Source of the DNA: Geobacter sp. | GTDB taxonomy: Bacteria > Desulfobacterota > Desulfuromonadia > Geobacterales > Pseudopelobacteraceae | Length of the DNA: 64,000 bases | NCBI GenBank assembly: GCA_003574895.1 | Contig: PJFB01000001.1 | Coordinates: forward strand, 62,001-126,000 | Reading direction: 5' to 3' | Shown: positions 17,107 to 25,522 of the stretch, one piece after another | How the letters are laid out: every line of letters starts with the position of its first letter | Position numbering within the stretch: position 1 is the first letter of the stretch | Notes under the pieces: generated by a model | What the model was told of the DNA's origin: nothing | Databases searched by the model: none | The model's input: the letters and a program-made list of their open reading frames with translations, nothing else | Program-made: the position numbers and the translations under genes

Positions 17107-17715
17107 ATGAAACGCGAAGGACTGATCCTGATCATTTCCGCCCCATCCGGTGCGGGCAAAACCACTCTCTGCCGCGAGCTTCTGAAGCGCTATCCCTCCA
17201 TACGGGAATCGATCAGCTTTACCACCCGGCAGCCGCGGCCGGGTGAGGTGCATGGCAAAGATTATTTCTTTGTCTCCCATGAGGAATTCCGGCGCATGAT
17301 CGCGGAAGACGCCTTTGCCGAATGGGCCGAGGTGCATGGCAACCTGTACGGCACGGCGCTGCATACTCTGGACGAGGCCCGCAACGGTGGGGTCGACCTG
17401 GTGCTGGATATCGATTGTCAGGGTGCCCGCAAGCTCAAGGAACAGTTCGAAGGTGGCAATTATATCTTTATCCTGCCGCCCAGCATGGCCGAGTTGCGCC
17501 GCAGGCTGGAATCCCGTTCCTCCGATGCGCCGGAAGTGATCGAGAGCCGGATCATACGGGCAGTGGAAGAGATTCACGAGGCGCGCTGGTATGACTACAT
17601 CATCATCAATGACCGCTTGGAAACCGCTTTCGAAGAACTGTCGGCGATTGTCATGGCTTGCAACCGGCGCACCTTCAGAATGCTTGACCATGTGTCGAAA
17701 TTGTTTGATATTTGA
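17107..17715 (+). CDS. gmk: Guanylate kinase
   Basis: Phosphorylates GMP to GDP with ATP, in the nucleotide pool that also feeds (p)ppGpp synthesis by the downstream rel gene. At 202 residues from the ATG at 17107, preceded by GAAAGG; the in-frame ATG at 17089 has no such site. P-loop SAPSGAGKTT (K18), GMP-binding SFTTRQPRPGEVHGKDYFF, the Ala-Glu-Trp-Ala-Glu-V-H segment, and the lid region RRLESRSSDAPEVIESR. It lies 57 bp before rpoZ, the usual gmk-rpoZ-rel arrangement. Confidence 0.97.
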   Translation: MKREGLILIISAPSGAGKTTLCRELLKRYPSIRESISFTTRQPRPGEVHGKDYFFVSHEEFRRMIAEDAFAEWAEVHGNLYGTALHTLDEARNGGVDLVLDIDCQGARKLKEQFEGGNYIFILPPSMAELRRRLESRSSDAPEVIESRIIRAVEEIHEARWYDYIIINDRLETAFEELSAIVMACNRRTFRMLDHVSKLFDI

Positions 17716-17772
17716 AGTTAAATAGAGTAAAAATACCGCTCCAATTTATGTCCAGCGGGAAGGAGTTACAAT

Positions 17773-17982
17773 ATGGCAAGGGTAACGGTAGAAGATTGCC
17801 TCGATAAGGTGGAAAACCGGTTCCTCCTCGTAATGCTCGCATCCAAGCGGGTCAAGCAACTTTATAAAGGGGCCAAGCCTTTGATAGACCCGAAGAATAA
17901 CCGGCTGGTAGTTACCTCGCTGCGCGAAATCGCTGCCGGCAAGGTCAGTTACGAGGTTGGCAAGAAACATCGCGCCAACTAG
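17773..17982 (+). CDS. rpoZ: DNA-directed RNA polymerase omega subunit
   Basis: A 69-residue omega subunit that chaperones the beta' chain and forms part of the (p)ppGpp site of RNA polymerase. It has the conserved [17 protein letters not shown] start, [12 protein letters not shown], and the ALREI-like [11 protein letters not shown] helix. A GGAAGGAG ribosome site precedes it. It sits between gmk and rel and is followed by a strong terminator, so rel needs read-through or its own promoter. Confidence 0.96.
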   Translation: MARVTVEDCLDKVENRFLLVMLASKRVKQLYKGAKPLIDPKNNRLVVTSLREIAAGKVSYEVGKKHRAN

Positions 17983-17993
17983 GTCACAACATC

Positions 17994-18032
17994 GGGTGAA
18001 AGCGCGGAGACAGGCGCTTTCACCCTTTTTTT
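17994..18032 (+). terminator. Strong intrinsic terminator after rpoZ
   Basis: Stem GGGTGAAAGCGC / GCGCTTTCACCC around loop GGAGACAG(G), followed by a run of T residues (CCCTTTTTTTA). One of the clearest terminators in the window; it lies between rpoZ and the rel gene. Confidence 0.93.
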
Positions 18033-18082
18033 ATCCTGCCCCAGCAGCCCCAACCCAGCTCTCATCAGGCGATCGATAACGA

Positions 18083-20233
<2,151 letters not shown>

Positions 20234-20282
20234 AAAATGCGCCTTTTTCACAATCTCGGCGTTGCCCTTCGGAATTCCTTGT

Positions 20283-20306
20283 GCAGCGTACCATCCGGTA
20301 CGCTGC
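20283..20306 (+). repeat. Perfect hairpin within a palindromic-looking intergenic sequence
   Basis: GCAGCGTACC-ATCC-GGTACGCTGC, a perfect 10-bp stem with a four-base loop between the rel and ridA genes. Flanking arms (around 20256-20282 and 20307-20335) are partly complementary (GGAATTCCTT / CATTCCTCGGGCGC side), giving the look of a dispersed intergenic palindromic repeat. No T-run follows. Confidence 0.45.
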
Positions 20307-20367
20307 CGCGTCATTCCTCGGGCGCTTTGACCTTGCAAAAAAATCACATTTTCAAAGGAGATAAGTT

Positions 20368-20742
20368 GTGAAAGTGATTTCAACAGACAAGGCCCCGGCC
20401 GCCATCGGCCCCTATTCCCAGGCAGTGCGGGCCAACGGGCTGCTCTTCTGTTCCGGTCAGATCGCCCTTGATCCTGTCACCGGAGAGTTGATTCAAGGTG
20501 ACGTTGCGGTCCAGGCGGAGCGGGTCATGGAAAACATCGCCGCTGTCCTGGCGGAAGCCGGGGCAGGGTTTGCGGATGTGATCAAGACCACGATCTACCT
20601 GGTGGAGATGGGTGACTTTGCCGTGGTTAACGAGGTGTACGGCCGTTATTTCAGCAGCCACAAGCCTGCCCGCTCCACTGTGGCGGTCAAGAGCCTGCCC
20701 CGGGGGGCGCTGCTGGAGATAGAGGTTGTCGCCGGTGTCTAG
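20368..20742 (+). CDS. RidA family reactive imine/enamine deaminase
   Basis: A 124-residue member of the YjgF/YER057c/UK114 family that hydrolyses reactive 2-aminoacrylate and other imines released by PLP enzymes. Starts with GTG at 20368 behind AAAGGAG. Signature segments: PAAIGPYSQAV, LLFCSGQIALDP, and the C-terminal PARSTVAVKSLPRGALLEIE, where the Arg in PARST is the substrate carboxylate contact. Full family length. It follows rel by 134 bp and is closed by the terminator at 20784. Confidence 0.95.
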   Translation: MKVISTDKAPAAIGPYSQAVRANGLLFCSGQIALDPVTGELIQGDVAVQAERVMENIAAVLAEAGAGFADVIKTTIYLVEMGDFAVVNEVYGRYFSSHKPARSTVAVKSLPRGALLEIEVVAGV

Positions 20743-20783
20743 ATGTTGTTCAATTGGTGCTGTTCTAAGTGTTAAGAGAAAAA

Positions 20784-20820
20784 CAAAAAGCCGCCGACAC
20801 TTGCGTGCCGCGGCTTTAAA
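20784..20820. terminator. Bidirectional terminator between ridA and rpmB
   Basis: AAAAAGCCGC...GCGGCTTTAAA hairpin with a loop of about 15 bases, between convergent ridA and rpmB. A-run on the left and T/A on the right let it act for both genes. Confidence 0.7.
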
Positions 20821-20848
20821 ATCCCGAACAACGAGGCCTGAACCGTTG

Positions 20849-21040
20849 CTAGAGAGCCTTTGTTACGTGGCCGGAACGGATGCAACGGGTGCAGACCTTG
20901 ATGGTCCTGACGCTGCCGTTCCTGACTGCCTTGACCTTCTGAAGGTTGGGGTACCAGACGGTGCGGGTCTTATTGTTGGCATGGCTTACGTTGTTGCCAA
21001 AGCTGGGGCCTTTACCGCATATTTCACAAATTCTTGACAT
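20849..21040 (-). CDS. rpmB: 50S ribosomal protein L28
   Basis: A 63-residue L28 of the zinc-binding type: C5-x2-C8 (CEICGKGP) and C50-x2-C53 (CTRCIR) form the zinc ribbon. The conserved [20 protein letters not shown] segment is present. A good ribosome site (GGGAGGAAT on the reverse strand) precedes the ATG. Single gene, convergent with ridA. Confidence 0.97.
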   Translation of the reverse strand: MSRICEICGKGPSFGNNVSHANNKTRTVWYPNLQKVKAVRNGSVRTIKVCTRCIRSGHVTKAL

Positions 21041-21122
21041 ATTGTTATTCCTCCCTTAATTACTGAAAAAAATTCTATAACAGTTTTGGGGCGTTGATGC
21101 AAGTTAAAAGTAAGGCGTGGCA

Positions 21123-21737
21123 ATGAATTTAATCAAGGCGTTCCTGACATTGCTGGTAATTGTGCTGGCTGTAATTGCGATGCTTTTTATCGATTTTACC
21201 TATAAAACCTTTTCTTATCGCCAGAGTGAAATCAAGGCCGATGCCATCGTGGTGTTGGCTGGCGGCAAGGGGAGGGTGGAGGAAGGGATCCGGCTGTACC
21301 GGCAGCGAAAAGGGAACTGGCTGCTGTTTATCGGTGTTGATCCCTCGGTGCGTATGTCAGATCTTTATCGTCCCCAATCCGGGGACCCATCCCCCGACAG
21401 GGTCGTGCTGGAGAAGGCTTCCCGCAATACCCTGGAAAACGCCATTTTCGGCCGGGACGTTATCATGCGCCGGAACATCCGGTCCATCCTGCTGATTACC
21501 TCGCGCTACCATATGAAACGGGCCTCGATCCTGTTCCGCAACGCCCTGCCCAAGGATGTGGCCATCTACGCCTATCCGGTGGACAGCAAAAACCTGAAGG
21601 AGTCCTGGTGGAACCACGGCGGCAGCTTCCACCTCCTGTTTAGCGAGTTTTACAAATACTGCATGTTCCGGGCCTTTTTCGCGCTGGCCCCAGGCGAGCT
21701 GCGCGAAGGCACTCTGCCTATCACGTCCGGCAGCTGA
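21123..21737 (+). CDS. YdcF/SanA/ElyC-family membrane protein
   Basis: A 204-residue protein with one N-terminal membrane helix (residues about 3-23) and a DUF218-type domain behind it. ATG at 21123 is favoured by TAAGG seven bases upstream; a GTG six bases earlier is possible. DUF218 features: ADAIVVLAGGKGRVEEGIRLY, SRNTLENAIFGRDVI, and LLITSRYHMKRASILFRNA. Family members act at the envelope in peptidoglycan or vancomycin-barrier functions (SanA, ElyC), though the reaction is unknown. It is divergent from rpmB and upstream of thrC. Confidence 0.88.
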   Translation: MNLIKAFLTLLVIVLAVIAMLFIDFTYKTFSYRQSEIKADAIVVLAGGKGRVEEGIRLYRQRKGNWLLFIGVDPSVRMSDLYRPQSGDPSPDRVVLEKASRNTLENAIFGRDVIMRRNIRSILLITSRYHMKRASILFRNALPKDVAIYAYPVDSKNLKESWWNHGGSFHLLFSEFYKYCMFRAFFALAPGELREGTLPITSGS

Positions 21738-21808
21738 GGCGCTTCCATAATCACCGAATATCTGCTACATTCACAACACATCTTCAAAATCAGCGAAAGG
21801 AAACATTG

Positions 21809-23194
21809 ATGCGATACATCAGCACCCGCGGCGGCATCCAGCCCATACCCTTCAAGGATGCCGTCATGATGGGCCTGGCCACGGACGGCGGCCTACTCCT
21901 GCCCGAGTCGTATCCGCAAATTACCGCCGGGCAACTGGAGTCCTGGCGTAAGCTCTCATATCCCGAACTGGCCTTCCAGGTTATTTCCAGTTTTGTTGAC
22001 GACATCCCAGCCAATGACCTCAAAGGACTCATCGACCGCTCCTATGCCACTTTCACCCATCCCGAGATTACCCCGGTGGTGTCGGCGGACGGGGTCTGCA
22101 TCCTGGAGCTGTTCCACGGCGTGACCCTGGCGTTCAAGGACGTGGCCCTGCAGTTTCTGGGCAACATCTTCGAATACATCCTGGCCGAACGGCACGAGCA
22201 CCTCAACATCATCGGCGCCACCTCCGGCGACACCGGCAGCGCCGCCATCCACGGCGTGCGCGGCAAAAAGGGGATCAACATCTTCATCCTGCACCCCCAT
22301 GGCAAGACCTCGCCGGTGCAGGCCAGGCAGATGACCAGCGTTACCGATGCCAATGTCCACAATATCGCCATAGAAGGCACCTTCGACGACTGCCAGGACA
22401 TGGTCAAGGCCCTGTTCAACGACCTGGAGTTCAAGGAGAAATACTCCCTGGGCGCGGTCAACTCCATCAACTGGGCCCGGGTTCTGGCCCAGGTGGTCTA
22501 TTACTTCTATGCCTGGCTGCGGGTAACCGACACTGGCCCCAGGCCGGTCGGCTTTGCCGTGCCCACGGGCAACTTCGGCGACATCTTTGCCGGCTACGTA
22601 GCCAAGCGGATGGGGCTGCCGGTGGCAAAGCTCCTGCTGGCTACCAACGAGAACAACATCCTGACCCGTTTCATCAATCGCGGCGACTATTCCCTCAGCG
22701 CCGTGGTCTCAACCGTATCACCCTCCATGGACATCCAGGTGGCTTCCAACTTCGAGCGCTACCTGTTCCACCTCTACCACGAGGACCCGGCCCGGGTGCG
22801 GGCGGCCTTTGACGAACTGAAAGGGCAGGGGAGGATCACCTTCACACCGCAGGAACTCGATCAGGTGCGGCAGGATTTCTGCTCTACCTCGGTCGATCAG
22901 GCGCAAACGATCGAAACCATCGGAAATTTCCATAAAGAGACCGGCTACCTGTTGGACCCCCATTCCGCTGTCGGCGTCAAAGCCGCCTTGGACATGCTCC
23001 CGGCCGATATGGCCCGCGTCTGCCTGGCCACGGCCCATCCGGCCAAGTTCGGCGAGGTGGTGGAACAGGCCATCGGCGCTCCGCCGCCGGTGCCTTCTGC
23101 CATAGCCGCCCTGGACGGCATGCCGACCCGCTGCGAGGTCATGGCGGCCGATCTGGACAAGGTCCGGGAGTTTGTCATCCGCAACGTGGAGTAA
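21809..23194 (+). CDS. thrC: Threonine synthase
   Basis: PLP enzyme turning O-phospho-L-homoserine into threonine, the last step of threonine synthesis. At 461 residues it is of the longer (fungal/E. coli-like) class. ATG at 21809, preceded by GAAAGGAAA; a TTG directly before it is unlikely. The PLP lysine is K110 in TLAFKDVALQFLG; the phosphate-cup segment GATSGDTGSAAIHG and the PTGNFGDIFAGY motif follow. The N-terminus RYISTRGGIQPIPFKDAVMMGLATDGGL is standard. It appears to stand alone; a hairpin follows at 23224. Confidence 0.96.
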   Translation: MRYISTRGGIQPIPFKDAVMMGLATDGGLLLPESYPQITAGQLESWRKLSYPELAFQVISSFVDDIPANDLKGLIDRSYATFTHPEITPVVSADGVCILELFHGVTLAFKDVALQFLGNIFEYILAERHEHLNIIGATSGDTGSAAIHGVRGKKGINIFILHPHGKTSPVQARQMTSVTDANVHNIAIEGTFDDCQDMVKALFNDLEFKEKYSLGAVNSINWARVLAQVVYYFYAWLRVTDTGPRPVGFAVPTGNFGDIFAGYVAKRMGLPVAKLLLATNENNILTRFINRGDYSLSAVVSTVSPSMDIQVASNFERYLFHLYHEDPARVRAAFDELKGQGRITFTPQELDQVRQDFCSTSVDQAQTIETIGNFHKETGYLLDPHSAVGVKAALDMLPADMARVCLATAHPAKFGEVVEQAIGAPPPVPSAIAALDGMPTRCEVMAADLDKVREFVIRNVE

Positions 23195-23223
23195 TCCCGA
23201 TTCCATGTCAAGGACCTGCCTCC

Positions 23224-23259
23224 GGCTGCCCAGCGCATGGTAACGTACGCTGGGCAGCC
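23224..23259 (+). terminator. Hairpin after thrC
   Basis: Perfect 12-bp stem GGCTGCCCAGCG / CGCTGGGCAGCC with a 12-base loop, 30 bp after the thrC stop. No T-run follows, so it could be a weak terminator or an mRNA 3'-end stabiliser. Confidence 0.5.
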
Positions 23260-23351
23260 CCACTCCCCGCCGCCTTGATCCCATCCCTGATCTGGAATCA
23301 GGCAAAGGCCCAGTTGCCGTCCGACCCCAGCCTGACAAAGGACTGTATGCC

Positions 23352-24146
23352 ATGCCCAATGAATCAGCACTCCGCCTAGCTGTTTTTCTGGGGCTCTTCC
23401 TGTTGCTGGCGCTGGCTGAGCACATCTGGCCGCGCCGGCCGTTGACCGTCCCCAAGGGGCGACGTTGGCTGGCCAATATTGTCATGGTAGCCTTCGACAC
23501 CGGGGTCACACGGCTGGTCGTGCCACTCATGCCGGTGGCCATGGCCGTGATGGCCCAAAACAAGGGGTGGGGGCTGCTGAATCAGGTGGCCATTCCCTAC
23601 TGGGTAAAGCTGGCGCTAGCCTTGCTGTTCCTGGACCTGGTCATCTACCTGCAGCACCGCGCTTTTCACCGAGTCCCGCTTTTCTGGCGCTTCCACCGCA
23701 TGCACCACACCGACATGGACCTGGACGTCTCAAGCAGCAATCGCTTTCACCCCGTCGAAATCCTGGTTTCAGCCGCGATCAAGCTGGCAGCGGTGCTCGT
23801 CAGCGGCGCCGCTCCCGAAGCGGTGGTGACCTTCGAGGTACTGCTCAACGCCAGCTCGCTCTTCACCCACACCAACCTCCGCATCCCGCTGGGGATAGAC
23901 CGCCTGCTGCGCCTGGTCCTGGTCACCCCCGACATGCACCGCGTCCACCACTCGGTGATCCCCTCCGAAACGGACAGCAATTTCAGCTTCAACGCCTCCT
24001 GGTGGGATCGGCTGTTCGGCACCTACCGCGCCCAGCCCAGAAAGGGGCACGCAAACATGGTTATCGGGCTCAAAGAGTACCGCAGCCCGGAAAAACTCGG
24101 CTTCTGGGGGCTGCTGCTGGTACCGTTCCGCCAGCCTTACGGATGA
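23352..24146 (+). CDS. Sterol desaturase/fatty acid hydroxylase superfamily membrane protein
   Basis: A 264-residue di-iron membrane oxygenase-type protein. Hydrophobic segments at about 8-22, 40-66 and 84-100 precede the histidine boxes: H102-x3-H106, H115-x2-H118-H119, and late H196-x2-H199-H200 (DMHRVHHS). These are the iron ligands of the family. Bacterial relatives hydroxylate or desaturate lipids or carotenoids; the substrate here is unknown. It starts behind a weak ribosome site and lies between thrC and tRNA-Gly, with no partner redox gene nearby. Confidence 0.9.
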   Translation: MPNESALRLAVFLGLFLLLALAEHIWPRRPLTVPKGRRWLANIVMVAFDTGVTRLVVPLMPVAMAVMAQNKGWGLLNQVAIPYWVKLALALLFLDLVIYLQHRAFHRVPLFWRFHRMHHTDMDLDVSSSNRFHPVEILVSAAIKLAAVLVSGAAPEAVVTFEVLLNASSLFTHTNLRIPLGIDRLLRLVLVTPDMHRVHHSVIPSETDSNFSFNASWWDRLFGTYRAQPRKGHANMVIGLKEYRSPEKLGFWGLLLVPFRQPYG

Positions 24147-24213
24147 TCTCTGGCCCGGGCAGCAATTTCCGGTTGACAAATGGCCCTGTTCTTGGCATTT
24201 ATACAAGCCCAAC

Positions 24214-24270
<57 letters not shown>

Positions 24271-24288
<18 letters not shown>

Positions 24289-24366
24289 AGAGCCCTAAAA
24301 AGGCCGACAGCACTGTCGGCCTTTTCATTTTGCAGCGTCCTTTTACTGTGGTACATGGAGCTGTCA
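24271..24366 (+). repeat. Left copy of tRNA-Gly 3'-end/leader repeat (attachment-site-like)
   Basis: 96 bp spanning the tRNA-Gly 3' end, its terminator and the leader up to the zeta-kinase start. It aligns with 28008-28102 over the whole length with roughly one mismatch in ten and a one-base gap. A tRNA 3' end repeated at the far side of a gene cassette is the usual picture for integrase attachment sites, but no integrase gene is present between the copies. Confidence 0.6.
24297..24330 (+). terminator. tRNA-Gly terminator
   Basis: AAAAGGCCGACAG-CA-CTGTCGGCCTTTT stem-loop followed by CATTTT, nine bases after the tRNA CCA end. Confidence 0.88.
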
Positions 24367-24941
24367 TGCCCCACGTCATTGTCATAGCAGGACCCAACGG
24401 CGCAGGAAAATCGACTACCGCCCCTTCTATTCTCAAGGAAACCCTCGGCATAACCGAATTCGTTAACGCCGATACCATCGCTTCCGGGCTCTCGGCCTTC
24501 AATCCAGAAGGTGCTGCCTTTCAAGCTGGCCGGATTATGCTGGATCGCCTTCATACTCTTGCTGCAGAACAAAAGGACTTCGCCTTTGAAACCACCCTTG
24601 CGACCCGTAGTTATGTGCGCTGGCTCAAGGAACTGAAGAAACAAGGCTATATGGTTCATCTCTTTTTCTTCTGGCTACCGTCATCGGAGTTTGCCATTGC
24701 CCGTGTGGCCGAGCGAGTAAAGATGGGTGGGCACAACGTGCCGGAGGAGACAGTTCGTCGCCGCTACCATGCCGGGTTAAAGAATTTTTTTGAGTTATAC
24801 AGAGAGTTGGCTGATTCCTGGTTCATGTTTGACAACAGCAAGCCGGGAGTGCCGACATTAATAGCCACATGCGGTCATGATGCCGGGTTTGTCAAGGAAG
24901 ACGGAGTTGTATGGGAATGTATCGTGGAGAGGATGCCATGA
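24366..24941 (+). CDS. Zeta-toxin-family P-loop kinase
   Basis: A 191-residue P-loop kinase of the zeta-toxin/UDP-N-acetylglucosamine kinase-like family. Walker A is GPNGAGKST (residues 9-17), followed by ITEFVNADTIASGLSAFNPE (acidic substrate-site Asp), DFAFETTLATRSY (conserved Glu-Thr-Thr) and a lid Arg cluster ETVRRRYHAGLKNF. ATG at 24366 with GGAG six bases upstream; reading back through the tRNA is not biological. The stop overlaps the start of a 59-residue gene by four bases, so the two form a coupled pair that looks like a toxin-antitoxin-type module with the small gene second. Toxicity is not proven for this short chromosomal subgroup. Its last ~49 bases belong to the 289-bp direct repeat seen again at 27564. 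Confidence 0.85.
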   Translation: MPHVIVIAGPNGAGKSTTAPSILKETLGITEFVNADTIASGLSAFNPEGAAFQAGRIMLDRLHTLAAEQKDFAFETTLATRSYVRWLKELKKQGYMVHLFFFWLPSSEFAIARVAERVKMGGHNVPEETVRRRYHAGLKNFFELYRELADSWFMFDNSKPGVPTLIATCGHDAGFVKEDGVVWECIVERMP

Positions 24942-25181
24942 CAGCGCACTACAGGGACCATATCGTAGAGACACTGGCGGACAAGGAAAAGATCACGGCA
25001 GCAGTCGTATCAGCAGTTCGTGAGGCTGTTCTCAGGCATAAACAGGCGGGCAACCCTATCGTTGTTATGAAGGACGGGAAGATGGTATGGTTGCAGCCGG
25101 ATGAAATCGAGCTTTAAAACGGCACTATGTTGTAATGTTGATGTGTTGAGGGAAGGGAAGTAAGTATGGCGTTCCCCGAAT
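24893..25181 (+). repeat. Left copy of 289-bp direct repeat
   Basis: Contains the last codons of the zeta kinase, the entire 59-residue gene and about 64 bp after it, ending at CCCCGAAT. It matches 27564-27851 with only scattered substitutions and a one-base gap. The two copies flank the restriction-gene remnant and the GHKL-nuclease gene. Confidence 0.92.
24938..25117 (+). CDS. 59-residue partner of the zeta kinase, copy 1
   Basis: Small charged protein (start MTAHYRDHIVETLADK) with a helical first half and a C-terminal beta-like segment ending in GNPIVVMKDGKMVWLQPDEI. The ATGA overlap with the kinase stop gives tight translational coupling. Proteins of this size and tail motif are commonly found directly beside zeta-like kinases, so an antitoxin or regulator role is plausible but unproven. 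A second copy at 27609 differs at two visible residues (E-to-A mid-protein and M-to-T near the end). Confidence 0.75.
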   Translation: MTAHYRDHIVETLADKEKITAAVVSAVREAVLRHKQAGNPIVVMKDGKMVWLQPDEIEL

Positions 25182-25207
25182 CCCCATTGCAGGCGTGTGG
25201 GGTTATG

Positions 25208-25263
25208 GAATAAGTATTATGTCCCCCGAATTTCCGAATAAGTATTATGTCCCCCGAATTTCC
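25208..25263 (+). repeat. Tandem duplication of a 28-bp unit
   Basis: Two perfect, adjacent 28-bp copies (25208-25235, 25236-25263), each containing AGTATTATGTCCCCCGAA followed by TTTCC. The core TCCCCCGAAT also occurs at the right edge of both 289-bp repeats (25173-25181 as TTCCCCGAAT, and 27842-27851). Only two units and no spacers, so not a CRISPR array. It may be the scar or end sequence of a mobile element. Confidence 0.75.
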
Positions 25264-25473
25264 ACGGATAAGTTCTACCCGGATTTCGTCTGCATGTTGA
25301 AAGATGGGCGGTATCTGGTCGTTGAATACAAGGGTGAAAATCTTTGGTCTAATGACGACTCACGGGAGAAACGAACTCTTGGCGAATTATGGGAACTACG
25401 AAGCGGCGGCAAGTGTCTTTTCATCATGCCGAAGGGGAAAGACCTGGGGGCGATAGTAAGCAAGCTGAAATAA
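25258..25473 (+). pseudogene. C-terminal remnant of a type III restriction-type helicase/nuclease
   Basis: About 71 codons that read as the very end of a DEAD/DEAH helicase-nuclease of the type III restriction Res family: STDKFYPDFVCMLKDGR, then LVVEYKGENLW and REKRTLGELWELRSGGK. The PD and ExK residues of the PD-(D/E)XK nuclease are retained (PDF, VEYKG). The upstream ~800 or more residues expected for the family are absent, and the frame enters from the 28-bp tandem repeat. It is therefore debris of a lost restriction system, although the short frame is still open and could be expressed. Confidence 0.7.
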
Positions 25474-25522
25474 GTTCTAAGCACAGTCGGTATTTAACGA
25501 ACGCCATTAACAGGGGATACGC

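Noticed and set aside
22718-23563. Reverse-strand frame across thrC and the hydroxylase-like gene
   Set aside because: It spans two well-supported forward genes and the hairpin between them, and has Arg/Ser-rich shadow composition.
25208-25263. Possible CRISPR repeat
   Set aside because: Two directly adjacent 28-bp copies with no spacer and no cas genes; simple tandem duplication.
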